A DNA stretch of 60,031 nt from the NCBI GenBank assembly GCA_016342355.1, contig JAEINP010000032.1:1-60031 (forward strand). Reading direction: 5' to 3'. This DNA is from Desulfatibacillum sp. GTDB lineage: Bacteria > Desulfobacterota > Desulfobacteria > Desulfobacterales > Desulfatibacillaceae. Positions 42,934 through 52,439 of this stretch are shown here, in pieces; position 1 is the first letter of the stretch; every line of letters begins with the position of its first letter. The notes under the pieces are model-generated. The model made no database searches. It saw only the letters and a list, made by a program, of their open reading frames with translations, and was not told the origin of the DNA. The position numbers were made by a program, and so were the translations under genes.

Positions 42934-44775
42934 ATGTACTACGAACATTTCGGCCTTAAGGAAAACCCGTTCCATACCACGCCCGATCCCCGGTATCTTT
43001 ACCTGAGCCGGGGGCATCAGGAGGCCATGGACCACCTTGTGTACGGCATCACCCAACGCAAGGGGTTTGTGATGATCACCGGCGGCGTGGGTACGGGCAA
43101 GACCACCCTGCTGCGTTCCTTGCTGGCGGACCTGGACCAGAACGTAAAAACCGCGCTTATTTTCAATCCTTTTCTGACTGCCGATGATCTCCTGCCCACC
43201 ATCTGCGATGAATTCGGCGTCAAGGCGCCGGAATCCCCGGGAAAAAAGGGATACCTGGACGCCATCAACGCCTTTTTGCTGGATAGCTTTACCGGAGGCC
43301 GAAACGTGGTCCTGCTCTTGGACGAGGCCCAAAACCTTTCCCGGGATGTCTTGGAGCAGGTGCGCATTCTTTCCAACCTGGAAACCGATAAGGAAAAGCT
43401 CCTGCAAATTGTGTTGGTGGGGCAGGAAGAGTTGGTCCACCTGCTGGGTTTGAACGAAATGCGCCAGCTTAACGAACGCATTGTGGTGCGTTACAGCCTG
43501 GACGCCCTGGACGCCGAGGACGTGAAATCCTATGTCCAGCACCGTATGATGGTGGCTGGCTGCAAAGGGCGCATGCCCTTTACCGCTGGCGCTTTCAAGG
43601 CTCTGTATACCTTGAGCCAGGGTATTCCCCGGCGCATCAACGCCATTTGCGACAGGTCCCTGTTGGCTGCCTATTCCCGCAGTCTGAAACAAATTGATAA
43701 AAATCTCATTATCCAGGCTGCCAAGGAGGTGACAGGCCACACTCCGGCCCTTGCCCGGGAAGGACGGCCTTCCCTGGTCTACATCTCTCTGGCGGCGGTC
43801 CTGGCTGCTGCGGCGGTTTTGGGCGTGGCTTACGGATTCTGGCAAGGTCAAAAAGGTGCGCCAGGCATGCAGGCGGCCCAGGCCCGGACTGCCATGCCCC
43901 TTCAAACAAACCTTGCCGTGGACGCGCCAAAGGCGCCGGTTGTGGACGCACCCCAAATTCCTCTGCCCGCGCCGGTTGTGGCGCCCAAGCCCTTGGCTGC
44001 GTCAGTGGTGGAAAGCATTCCTGAGCCCCAGCCTGCTCCTGCGGTTGAGGTCTCCAAACCCGAAATGCAAGACGTAAAAACGCCGGAAAAATTCCGCCCT
44101 GAACAACAGGAACCCAACCCGCCTTCCCGGGAAATGGAAACACAGCCCCGGACTGGCAACGGACAACCTTCGGCCATTCAAAAGCCCGAGGCCCCGCCTG
44201 TTCTGGCAGTGGGCGCCTGGGCGCTGGACGCCGAAACCAGCTTGGCCCGCTTGTTTATCCTGTACGAATCCGACCCTGAATTGCAGGCTGCTTACGGCGA
44301 GGAACAGGCAGGCATTGTTTCCTTCCGGGCTCGCGGGGATATTGTCGGTTTTTTTCAAAGACCATTTCGGGCAAGCCTTAAAGGCCTGGATGACGCCCAG
44401 GGCGGGCATGCCGTGGTGGTCGGCTCCTTTCCCGGCGGTTTTTTGGTTTCCGATTCTGCGGGAAACCTGGTGGAGGTTTCGAAACAGGATTTTGAGGAAC
44501 GGTATTCCGGCGGACTTGTGTGGTTGATTCCCGAGAAATTGTGGATCAACCGGATCAACACGGGCATGAAAGGCGCCCTGGTCAACTGGATTCAGGAAGT
44601 GCTTGCGGAAGGTAGATACGCCTTGGTGCAGGACGGGGTTTTCGGCCCCCAAACCGCTCGGGCTATCAAGGGTTTTCAAACGGATTTTGGCATTCGGGCC
44701 GACGGGGTGGCAGGCCCATCCACCATTGGCCTGATGTATCAGCTTGCTAGACGATTACCGGAATTATCAGACTAA
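42934..44775 (+). CDS. GspA/ExeA-like AAA ATPase with C39-like and peptidoglycan-binding domains
   Basis: A 613-residue protein. The N-terminal ATPase has Walker A GGVGTGKTT (50-58) and Walker B VLLLDEAQN, with the family start MYYEHFGLKENPFHTTPDP. A membrane segment (about 285-305) is followed by a Pro/Ala-rich linker, a degenerate C39-peptidase-like domain ('GGHAVVVGSFPGGFLVSDSAG', no catalytic cysteine apparent) and a peptidoglycan-binding domain ('GVFGPQTARAIKGFQTDFG'). ExeA-type proteins use ATP to remodel or bind peptidoglycan so the GspD secretin can be placed. The partner GspB-like gene follows directly. Confidence 0.92.
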   Translation: MYYEHFGLKENPFHTTPDPRYLYLSRGHQEAMDHLVYGITQRKGFVMITGGVGTGKTTLLRSLLADLDQNVKTALIFNPFLTADDLLPTICDEFGVKAPESPGKKGYLDAINAFLLDSFTGGRNVVLLLDEAQNLSRDVLEQVRILSNLETDKEKLLQIVLVGQEELVHLLGLNEMRQLNERIVVRYSLDALDAEDVKSYVQHRMMVAGCKGRMPFTAGAFKALYTLSQGIPRRINAICDRSLLAAYSRSLKQIDKNLIIQAAKEVTGHTPALAREGRPSLVYISLAAVLAAAAVLGVAYGFWQGQKGAPGMQAAQARTAMPLQTNLAVDAPKAPVVDAPQIPLPAPVVAPKPLAASVVESIPEPQPAPAVEVSKPEMQDVKTPEKFRPEQQEPNPPSREMETQPRTGNGQPSAIQKPEAPPVLAVGAWALDAETSLARLFILYESDPELQAAYGEEQAGIVSFRARGDIVGFFQRPFRASLKGLDDAQGGHAVVVGSFPGGFLVSDSAGNLVEVSKQDFEERYSGGLVWLIPEKLWINRINTGMKGALVNWIQEVLAEGRYALVQDGVFGPQTARAIKGFQTDFGIRADGVAGPSTIGLMYQLARRLPELSD

Positions 44776-45843
44776 ATGAGCACAATACACAGCGCACTCA
44801 CAAGGGCTCAGCAGGAAAAAGACGCCCACAAAGGACCGTTCCCCGGATCAGGAAACACAACTGACCCTTCCCGGACCGGAAGGGGAAAGCGCGTCCTGTG
44901 GACCCTGATGGGGATCGTATTGGTTTTCCTGCTGGGCTATTCGGGCTTCCTATTGGCCGGCCGATCTCAGGGAGAGGACGCCGGGGAGAAATTGGCCGGA
45001 ATTCCTGCAACCGAAAAGGCAATCGTTCCAGTCCCTCAACCTGAGGAACCGGAAGAACCGGAAACCATCACCTTGCCCAAAATTTTGGACCTGAACAGCC
45101 AACCAGCTAATTCAAGGGTTATACCCGCCCAAGGAAAGCTGGCCGCCGGGGCAGAGAAAAAGGAAAAACCGCGGGCAGCCGGGAACAAGGATTCCATGGC
45201 CAGGGCCCTGGTGGCTTCCCAGATGAATGGCGAGCAGAGTGTTGCTCCCCGGTCCCGTCGCCCGGAAGGAAGACCGGAATCTTTCAGGTCGGGACACCGG
45301 CGGGAAAACGCCTGGACCATGGCCAAGGATCGTGCAAAATTCAGGGGTTTGCCCGGCATGGGACGCATGCCGGGTATTAGCGAGGACGAGTTAGAGGAAC
45401 AGGAGGACTCAAGGCCCTCTCCGGAACCCGTGGAAACGGTTGAGCCCCCGGCCGTCATCGCCTCCCGTTGGTACTCCCGGGGCCTGGACAGCCAAATGCT
45501 TGGCAGGCCGGATGAAGCTCGGGCCTATTATTCAAGAAGTCTCTCAGAAGATCCGGAATATGCGCCCAGCCTGAACAACAGGGCGGTTATAGATATGGAA
45601 AGTGGCGATATGGATGCTGCCCGCGAAGGCTTTACCCAGGCCATGAATGCAGACCCGGAATATGTGGACCCTTGCTACAACCTGGCGTGCCTGCATGCCC
45701 GCCAGGGAAATATGGAAGAAGCCCTTTCGTTTTTGAAAATGGCGGCAGGTATGGACAAGGCTGTCCTGGAATGGGTCCGGGAAGACGAAGACCTGGCCTC
45801 CCTGCGGGACTTGGATGAGTTTAAAGAGGTAATGAATGATTAA
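44776..45843 (+). CDS. GspB-like protein with TPR domain
   Basis: A 355-residue protein. The N-terminus MSTIHSALTRAQQEKDAH resembles the start of GspB/ExeB, followed by one membrane segment (VLWTLMGIVLVFLLGYSGFLL). The Pro/Glu-rich periplasmic region is disordered-looking. The C-terminal 110 residues are tetratricopeptide repeats ('RWYSRGLDSQMLGRPDEARAYYSRSL', 'APSLNNRAVIDMESGDM'). GspB works with GspA in secretin assembly. The TPR tail is an addition not found in the classic protein. It begins immediately after the GspA stop and overlaps gspD by eight bases. Confidence 0.8.
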   Translation: MSTIHSALTRAQQEKDAHKGPFPGSGNTTDPSRTGRGKRVLWTLMGIVLVFLLGYSGFLLAGRSQGEDAGEKLAGIPATEKAIVPVPQPEEPEEPETITLPKILDLNSQPANSRVIPAQGKLAAGAEKKEKPRAAGNKDSMARALVASQMNGEQSVAPRSRRPEGRPESFRSGHRRENAWTMAKDRAKFRGLPGMGRMPGISEDELEEQEDSRPSPEPVETVEPPAVIASRWYSRGLDSQMLGRPDEARAYYSRSLSEDPEYAPSLNNRAVIDMESGDMDAAREGFTQAMNADPEYVDPCYNLACLHARQGNMEEALSFLKMAAGMDKAVLEWVREDEDLASLRDLDEFKEVMND

Positions 45844-47986
45844 GGCGACGCATATGAGGCAAATGATGACTCACATGGCGAAATCCCTGCGCGTTTTGCT
45901 GATGCTCTTTGTAGTTGTGGCATTTACGGCAACAAACATCCAGGCAGCCCGGGTGACGGGATCGGAATCCTCCAATGGAGGAGATGGCACCCAGACCCCG
46001 GCGGAATCCGCGCCGGGACAGGAAGGCGATAACCTGATCCAGATTGATTTTACGGACACTGAAATCGCTGAGTTTGTAAAATATATTAGCGAAATAACAG
46101 GGAAAAATTTTGTGTTGGACAGCAAGGTCCGGGGCAAGATCACTATCATGTCGCCCAAAAAGGTGACTCCCGAAGAAGCCTACCAGGTGTTTTTGTCCGT
46201 GCTGGAAGTCTACGGTTACGCGACGGTCCAGGTAGGTACCGTCACCAAGGTCGTCCCCGGCCCTGAGGCAAAAACCAAAAACCCTGAAACCCGGCTTTAT
46301 GATCACAAACTGTCCGAATCGGACAAGGTGGTCACCCAGTTGATTTCCATGGATTATGCCAAGGTGGAGGACGTGGTTAAACTGTTCCAGCCCATGATTT
46401 CCAAGGGCAGCCTCATGGCCGCATACAGTCCCACCAATACTCTGATAGTTACAGACGTGGAATCCAATATCCAACGGCTGGTCACCATACTCAGGGCCAT
46501 TGACATTCACGGCGTGGGCGAAGAATTAACGGTGATCCCTCTCCAACATGCAGGGGCCTCTGAAATGGCCAAGCTGGCAAGCACCTTGTTTGAAAGCAAG
46601 GGAGAAACCGCATCACGGCCAAAGGTCAGGACCAAATCCGGTAATACCTCCACCATAGCCTCCAGCGGTGACGTGGTAAAGATTGTGGCGGATGAACGCA
46701 CCAACAGCCTGATTATCCTGGCTTCCAAGGATGATACCGAGGCCATCATGGCCTTTGTGGATCTGCTGGATAAGGAACAGCCTACCGGCGAGGGGAAAAT
46801 TCAGGTGGTTTACCTCCAGAACGCCACGGCCGAGGAGGTTGTCAAGGTTCTCCAGGCTCTTCCGGGCAAGCAAACAGACACCCAGAACAAGGCCGAAGCG
46901 CCCGTGGTTTCCAAGGATGTCCAGATCTCCGCGGATAAGGCCACCAACAGCATCATCATTGTGGCCAACAAGGAGGATTTCGCCGTACTCAGGGATGTCA
47001 TCGAAAAGCTGGATATCCCCCGGTCCATGGTCTACATCGAAGCCCTGATTATGGAAGTTTCCACAGACAAAGCCTTTGACCTGGGCGTGGAATGGCGGCT
47101 GGGTGATAATTTTGAAGTCAATGGTGACGAGGCCGTGGGCTTTATGGGGTCTGGCGGCGCAGGCAGCGAAGGCGCCTATAGTCTTTTTCCCTCCAATGCG
47201 GAACTCCTGGCCGGCGCCGCTGGTTTCCCGGCTGCTTTTTCTGCGGGGGTCATTGGCGAAAACATCAAGATCGGGGGGGTAATTTTTCCCACCATCGGCG
47301 CTGTGTTGCAGGCCTATAAAAACGATTCGGACGTGCATATTTTGTCCGCCCCCCATATTCTGGCCACCAACAACGAAGAGTCGGAAATCTACGTGGGCAA
47401 GAACGTGCCTTACGTCACCCGGCAAGATACCTCCAGTTCCAGCGTGGACTACACCAGTTACGAATACAGGGACGTGGGCGTCACCCTCAAGATCACCCCC
47501 CAGATCAGCCAGGAACGCCTTGTGCGCCTGGATGTTTTCCAGGAAGTGACCCGGCTCATCGAATCCGCCGGAACCACCACCCAACCCACCACCTACAAAC
47601 GCAAGGCCGACACCACGGTCATTGTCAAAGACGGCAACACCATCGTCATTGGCGGCCTCATTGACGAAAGCACCGAAGGCGGCACGTATCGGGTTCCTTG
47701 TCTGGGCGATATTCCCGGGTTGGGGTGGTTGTTTAAGAGCACAACCGAACGCCGTGAAAAAACAAACCTCTACGTGTTCCTCACGCCCAGGATTATCCAG
47801 ACGCCCGCAGAGGCCAACGCCATATCCGATAAAAAGATTGAGGCCATCAAGAACGTGGAAAAAAGCGTTATAGAATTGTATGGCAGAAAACCCGAACAGG
47901 TTATCCGTATTGAAGACTACCTTCCCAATGCCAATCAGGGAGAAGAAAACACCCCGGAACCGGCTTTGGAAGAGAGGCCCGAATAA
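45836..47986 (+). CDS. gspD: Type II secretion outer-membrane secretin GspD
   Basis: A 716-residue secretin precursor. Signal peptide, then N0 ('IDFTDTEIAEFVKYISEITGKNFVLD', about 62-150), N1-N3 repeats ('VIPLQHAGASEMAKLASTLF', 'VVYLQNATAEEVVKVLQAL') and the beta-barrel secretin domain with VPYVTRQ, GVTLKITPQIS, 'TTVIVKDGNTIVIGGLIDES' and VPCLGDIPGLGWLF. It forms the outer-membrane channel for folded substrates. No pilotin gene is recognised nearby. A Shine-Dalgarno-like AGAGGTAATGA lies at the overlap with the GspB-like gene. Confidence 0.97.
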   Translation: MIKATHMRQMMTHMAKSLRVLLMLFVVVAFTATNIQAARVTGSESSNGGDGTQTPAESAPGQEGDNLIQIDFTDTEIAEFVKYISEITGKNFVLDSKVRGKITIMSPKKVTPEEAYQVFLSVLEVYGYATVQVGTVTKVVPGPEAKTKNPETRLYDHKLSESDKVVTQLISMDYAKVEDVVKLFQPMISKGSLMAAYSPTNTLIVTDVESNIQRLVTILRAIDIHGVGEELTVIPLQHAGASEMAKLASTLFESKGETASRPKVRTKSGNTSTIASSGDVVKIVADERTNSLIILASKDDTEAIMAFVDLLDKEQPTGEGKIQVVYLQNATAEEVVKVLQALPGKQTDTQNKAEAPVVSKDVQISADKATNSIIIVANKEDFAVLRDVIEKLDIPRSMVYIEALIMEVSTDKAFDLGVEWRLGDNFEVNGDEAVGFMGSGGAGSEGAYSLFPSNAELLAGAAGFPAAFSAGVIGENIKIGGVIFPTIGAVLQAYKNDSDVHILSAPHILATNNEESEIYVGKNVPYVTRQDTSSSSVDYTSYEYRDVGVTLKITPQISQERLVRLDVFQEVTRLIESAGTTTQPTTYKRKADTTVIVKDGNTIVIGGLIDESTEGGTYRVPCLGDIPGLGWLFKSTTERREKTNLYVFLTPRIIQTPAEANAISDKKIEAIKNVEKSVIELYGRKPEQVIRIEDYLPNANQGEENTPEPALEERPE

Positions 47987-49713
47987 TGCCCCAGTCATTG
48001 GATGAAATACTGGTCAGGGACCACGGGCTGATGCCCGAAGCCCTGGAGGAGGCCCGGCGGGTTTCCGCAGAAAAAGGCGCGCTCCTGGGAGATGTCCTGG
48101 TCCAAAAAAACCTGCTGGCCGAATCTGCCTACCTTCAGGCCGTGGGCCAGTATTACGGCCTGGATGTATGGAAGGAACTGCCCCTGGATACCGGACCAGC
48201 CGACTATACCCAAAACGTGCCCATCCAGTTTCTTAAAAAACACAAGATGGTTCCCCTGTTGCTGGGCGACCCGGAAGACGGCCAGGACCCGGCCCGGGAA
48301 CGGAAGTGGGATGTGGTTGTGGCCGTAAGCAATCCTTCGGATTTTGACGCAGTGGACGACCTTGCCGCCATTATGAATGCAGGCCCGGTGCGGACCGTGC
48401 TGGCGCCCTCTGCGCCCATTATGTCAGCCATCAACATGGCCTATGACATGGCCAGGGACAGCGCCGAACAACTGGTGGCGGACATGGAGGAAAGCACCGA
48501 CTCCATTATTTCGGAAATCGAAAAAACCGCGGACCTTCTGGAAGAAACCAGCGACGCCCCCATCATCAAACTGGTGAACCATATTCTTTCCCAGGCGGTC
48601 AAGGCAAGGGCCAGCGATATCCATATCGAGCCCTACCAGGCTGTTCTCAAAGTCCGGTACCGGGTGGATGGCGTATTATACGACCTTATCAAACCGCCCA
48701 AACGCATCCAGTCGGCCCTGGTTTCCCGTATCAAGGTTATGGCCAAGCTGAACATCGCGGAAAAACGCCTGCCCCAGGACGGCAGGATAGAAATCCGCAT
48801 TGGCGACCGCAACGTGGACATCCGGGTTTCCACCATACCCACCACATTTGGAGAAAGGTTGGTCCTGCGCCTTCTGGACAAATCGTCCACCATACTCAAA
48901 CTTGCGGACATCGGTTTTTCCCAGGCTCAGCTAACAACCATCCATGGCCTGATCCATCAGCCTCACGGCATTATTTTGGTCACCGGCCCCACGGGTAGCG
49001 GAAAAACAACCAGCCTGTACGCGGTGCTGTCCACCATCAATACCGAAGACATCAACATCATCACCATTGAGGACCCGGTGGAATACCAGATTCAAGGCAT
49101 CGGCCAGATCCAGGTGAATCCCAAGATAGACCTTACATTCGCCAGGGGCCTCCGGTCCATCGTACGCCAGGACCCGGACGTGATCCTTGTTGGTGAAATC
49201 CGGGATATGGAAACCGCGGAGATTGCGGTCCAGTCCTCCCTTACCGGGCATCTTGTTTTTTCCACCCTCCATACCAATGACTCGGCAAGCGCCATCACGC
49301 GGCTCATCGACATGAATGTGGAGCCTTTCCTGATTTCCTCGTCAGTCCTGGCTGTCATGGCCCAGCGTCTGGTGCGCGTCCTTTGCCCCCATTGCAAGGA
49401 GCCCCACACCCCGGACGAAGCCTCCATGGCGTTTTTGAAAATGACCGCCGAGGATTTGGCTCAGGGACAGATTTACAAACCCATGGGTTGCAGCGAATGC
49501 CTCCAGACCGGTTATCATGGCCGGAAAGGAATCTTTGAAATCATGATTATGGACAAGGACATCAAGTCCCTGCTCCTGTCCACCTCCGACGCCAACGTGA
49601 TCAAGGCCAAGGCCGTGGAAAACGGCATGATTACCCTGCGTCAGGACGGAGTCGACAAGGTCCTCCACGGGATCACTTCCATCGAAGAGGTCTTCCGGGT
49701 GACCCAACAGTGA
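47986..49713 (+). CDS. gspE: Type II secretion ATPase GspE
   Basis: A 575-residue hexameric ATPase; stop and start overlap as TAATG. N-terminal MshEN/GspE-N domain ('EILVRDHGLMPEALEEARRVSAEKG'), then a RecA-like domain with Walker A GPTGSGKTTS, Asp box 'NIITIEDPVEYQIQGIGQ', Walker B DPDVILVGEIRD and the His box GHLVFSTLHTND. The C-terminal four-cysteine zinc domain is CPHC...CSEC. It powers pseudopilus assembly from the cytoplasmic face of the platform. Last core gene of the T2SS operon. Confidence 0.97.
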   Translation: MPQSLDEILVRDHGLMPEALEEARRVSAEKGALLGDVLVQKNLLAESAYLQAVGQYYGLDVWKELPLDTGPADYTQNVPIQFLKKHKMVPLLLGDPEDGQDPARERKWDVVVAVSNPSDFDAVDDLAAIMNAGPVRTVLAPSAPIMSAINMAYDMARDSAEQLVADMEESTDSIISEIEKTADLLEETSDAPIIKLVNHILSQAVKARASDIHIEPYQAVLKVRYRVDGVLYDLIKPPKRIQSALVSRIKVMAKLNIAEKRLPQDGRIEIRIGDRNVDIRVSTIPTTFGERLVLRLLDKSSTILKLADIGFSQAQLTTIHGLIHQPHGIILVTGPTGSGKTTSLYAVLSTINTEDINIITIEDPVEYQIQGIGQIQVNPKIDLTFARGLRSIVRQDPDVILVGEIRDMETAEIAVQSSLTGHLVFSTLHTNDSASAITRLIDMNVEPFLISSSVLAVMAQRLVRVLCPHCKEPHTPDEASMAFLKMTAEDLAQGQIYKPMGCSECLQTGYHGRKGIFEIMIMDKDIKSLLLSTSDANVIKAKAVENGMITLRQDGVDKVLHGITSIEEVFRVTQQ

Positions 49714-50663
49714 TGAATCATGCCGCACAGGGTTTCCCAAGGATTCTGGTTGGATTCCTGGTTTTCTTGTTTTTGTTGACTGGCTTTCCTTGCCCGGGCT
49801 TTTCCGGCGAGGTTTTGACCATTGACGCGGACAACCAACTGGCCTTCGCCGAAAAAAATTTTGCCGAAGGAGAGTATTACCGCGCTATCTCCGAATACCG
49901 GAGATTCCTGCATTTTTTCCCCGGGGACGAACGGGCTGCATCGGCTGCCTTCCGGATCGGCCAGTCCTATTACCTGGGAGAAGACTACCCCGAAGCCCAA
50001 AAAGCCTTTGAAACGGTCAAGCATGATTATCCCCAAAGCCCTTTGGCCAAAGAAGCCTCTTTGCTTATATGCCAGTGCCATGTAAAAATTCAGGATTTTG
50101 AAGAAGCCCGGGACTGCCTGAGCCGGGTGATCCAGGGAACGGACTCCTCTGATGTGGCGGACAGGGCGCGCTATGATGCCGGGTGGGTGTACGTCAGGGA
50201 GGGTCAGTTCTCCATGGCTTCCGATACGTTTTCCGGCATGAGCCAGGCTGCCTGGGAAAAATACCGGATTCCCTCCCTGCTTTCCGGGGTGGAAAAAGCG
50301 GGCGGCCTGAAACATAAAGAACCGGTTGCGGCAGGCGTTTTAGCCATTGTGCCGGGCCTTGGGCATGTATATACAAAGCGCTACCAGGATGCGGCCATCG
50401 CCTTTTTGCTCAACGCTGGCCTGATTCTGGCGGCCTACGAAAGTTTTGACAATGACCAGGAAGCCCTGGGCTCTGTCATTGGATTGGTGGGTTTCGGTTT
50501 TTATGCCGGAAACATTTACAGCGCTGTATCCAGCGCCCATAAATATAATAAAAGAGAACAAGCTGCCTTTACCAAAAGCCTGGAACAGTATAAGGTCCGT
50601 GTTTCGGTAGGCGCCTTGTCGGGCGGTTCAGGCCCGGGCGCCTCGCTGACCATCCCATTTTGA
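49710..50663 (+). CDS. TPR protein with C-terminal hydrophobic domain, T2SS-linked
   Basis: A 317-residue protein, overlapping gspE by four bases, so co-translated with the secretion operon. A signal-peptide-like N-terminus ends near residue 32 (LTGFPCPGFSG). Residues 40-190 are TPR units ('AEKNFAEGEYYRAISEYRRFL', 'RIGQSYYLGEDYPEAQKAFE') like YbgF/CpoB. The C-terminal 110 residues have glycine-rich hydrophobic helices ('AAGVLAIVPGLGHVYTKRY', 'AIAFLLNAGLILAAYESF') of DUF5683/TM2-like type. Not a standard Gsp protein. A role in substrate handling or envelope scaffolding is suggested by position only. Confidence 0.75.
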   Translation: MMNHAAQGFPRILVGFLVFLFLLTGFPCPGFSGEVLTIDADNQLAFAEKNFAEGEYYRAISEYRRFLHFFPGDERAASAAFRIGQSYYLGEDYPEAQKAFETVKHDYPQSPLAKEASLLICQCHVKIQDFEEARDCLSRVIQGTDSSDVADRARYDAGWVYVREGQFSMASDTFSGMSQAAWEKYRIPSLLSGVEKAGGLKHKEPVAAGVLAIVPGLGHVYTKRYQDAAIAFLLNAGLILAAYESFDNDQEALGSVIGLVGFGFYAGNIYSAVSSAHKYNKREQAAFTKSLEQYKVRVSVGALSGGSGPGASLTIPF

Positions 50664-50767
50664 ACCGATGGTTTGTTTTAGGGAGACAGGCCCAATGGCT
50701 TCATGGCCTGACGCCGATTTTTTTGGACCATTTTATTCCCTCTTCCTGCATTTTTTCCCGAGGGATT

Positions 50768-52369
50768 ATGGAGACCTATATGCGTGTAGCAATTATTGCC
50801 CCGCCGTACCCCCTGGAAGAGGCCCCAGCTCCCCCCTTGGGAGTGTGCTATGTGGCCGCCGCCTTTGAACAGGCAGGGGCCGAGGTTAGAATTTTCGATT
50901 ATGTGGTGTCTGGATATTCCAAGAAAAAACTCAAAAAAGCCATGGAGGATTTCTCTCCAAACGTGGTGGGTTCCACCTCTGTGACCATGAGCTTTCCCCA
51001 GGCCATGGCAATCATGACCGATGTGAAGGAAATCGATCCTTCTGTGGTCACCATCATGGGCGGTCCCCATGTGTCTTTTTATGCCAGAGAAACCCTGGAA
51101 CAATGCCCGGCAGTGGATTGCATTGTGGTGGGCGAGGGCGAACAGACCATTGCGGAAATCACCCCTCTCCTGGCAAAAGGCCAAACCCTGGAAAATGTTC
51201 CCGGCCTGGTGTTGCGCCATAACGGTGAAATCCTACAAACCGGGCACAGGGAATTCATCCAGGACCTGGACGCCCTGCCCATGCCCGCCCGGCATTTGTT
51301 GCCCCTTTCCAGGTACAAGGCCCTGGGCTTTCCCGTTTCCATCATCACCAGCAGGGGCTGCCCCAACCAATGCATTTTCTGCCTGGGCAGACGCATGGTG
51401 GGCCCCAAAGTCCGGTACCGCAGCACCCAAAGCGTGGTGGATGAAATCGAGGCCTTGCTGGATATGGGGTTCAACCGCATCAACGTGGCGGACGACCTGT
51501 TCACATCCAACAAAAAACGGGTTCGTGAAGTTTGCAACGAAATCAAAAAACGGGGTCTGGTATTTGGATGGAGCGCCTTTTCCCGGGTAAATACCGCGGA
51601 CAAGGAAACCTTCGCCCTCATGCGGGAAACCGGGTGCGATTGCGTGAGCTTTGGCATTGAGTCCGGCAACCAGGAAATGCTCAAAAGAGTCAAAAAGGGC
51701 ATTACCCTGGCTCAGGCCAAAAAGGCCGTGGCCATGTGCAAGGAGGTGGACATCCTGCCCCATGCGTCCTTTATGGTGGGCCTCCCCGGGGAAACCCACG
51801 AGACTATGGCCGACTCGGACCGCTTCGCAAAAAGCCTGGGCGCCATTTACGGCTATCACTTCCTGGCGCCTTTTCCAGGCACCACAGTCATGGAGAACAT
51901 CGAGGAGTACGACCTTGAGGTCCTTACCACTGACTGGACCCTGTACGACGCCAATCGTCCGGTGGTGCGCACCTCCCAGGTGTCCCCCCAGGACGCCATT
52001 GATTTTGTGGCCCGTTACGACGCGGAATGCGCGGCGGAATGGAAACGCCTGGAAGACGGTTTTGGAAAAGGAACCAATACGCCTCTGGAAGACCTGCGCG
52101 TAGCCGGCACCCGCAAGGTGGCTGGCACCTTCCAGGTTCTGGAAGAGGATCTTGTGGAAGAGTGCGGGGCCATACCTGAAGACATGGCGGATGCTCCGGA
52201 CAAGGCCCTGGCTTTTCTTGTGGATGCCATTGCAAAGCACACAGGGCGGGACCATGAATTGGTGGAATCCATTATGGCGCCCTTCTTTAAAAACGGCCAC
52301 ATAAGAATAGTCGCTGAAAATGAAAATGCCTGCTGGACCTGGACTCCCAATCCCGGCCAGGCCGCCTGA
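50768..52369 (+). CDS. B12-binding radical SAM protein
   Basis: A 533-residue enzyme. The ATG at 50768 has GAGGG just upstream and gives a clean start; a longer frame overlaps the previous gene. The N-terminal half is a B12-binding Rossmann domain ('PPLGVCYVAAAFEQAGAEVRI', 'SVTMSFPQAMAIM', 'MGGPHVSFYARETL', 'GEGEQTIAEI'). The radical SAM core has C198xxxC202xxC205 in RGCPNQCIFC. Such enzymes carry out methylations and rearrangements of lipids, cofactors or peptides. No substrate can be deduced. It follows the TPR gene by about 100 bases and precedes the strong terminator, so may be the last gene of the T2SS transcript. Confidence 0.9.
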   Translation: METYMRVAIIAPPYPLEEAPAPPLGVCYVAAAFEQAGAEVRIFDYVVSGYSKKKLKKAMEDFSPNVVGSTSVTMSFPQAMAIMTDVKEIDPSVVTIMGGPHVSFYARETLEQCPAVDCIVVGEGEQTIAEITPLLAKGQTLENVPGLVLRHNGEILQTGHREFIQDLDALPMPARHLLPLSRYKALGFPVSIITSRGCPNQCIFCLGRRMVGPKVRYRSTQSVVDEIEALLDMGFNRINVADDLFTSNKKRVREVCNEIKKRGLVFGWSAFSRVNTADKETFALMRETGCDCVSFGIESGNQEMLKRVKKGITLAQAKKAVAMCKEVDILPHASFMVGLPGETHETMADSDRFAKSLGAIYGYHFLAPFPGTTVMENIEEYDLEVLTTDWTLYDANRPVVRTSQVSPQDAIDFVARYDAECAAEWKRLEDGFGKGTNTPLEDLRVAGTRKVAGTFQVLEEDLVEECGAIPEDMADAPDKALAFLVDAIAKHTGRDHELVESIMAPFFKNGHIRIVAENENACWTWTPNPGQAA

Positions 52370-52395
52370 TATTTTCCCATAGTTCAAACATATCT

Positions 52396-52439
52396 TGCCG
52401 GGACGGGGAATAGGATTTCCTGTCCCGGCAGTTTTTTTT
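52396..52439 (+). terminator. Strong rho-independent terminator
   Basis: TGCCGGGACGGG, loop, CCTGTCCCGGCA forms a 12-bp stem with one G-U pair, followed by GTTTTTTTT. It lies 27 bases after the radical SAM stop and probably ends the long rightward transcript that includes the T2SS genes. Confidence 0.92.

Noticed and set aside
42934-44775. Active C39 peptidase in the GspA-like protein
   Set aside because: The domain resembles C39 in shape only; a catalytic cysteine is not evident at the expected place.
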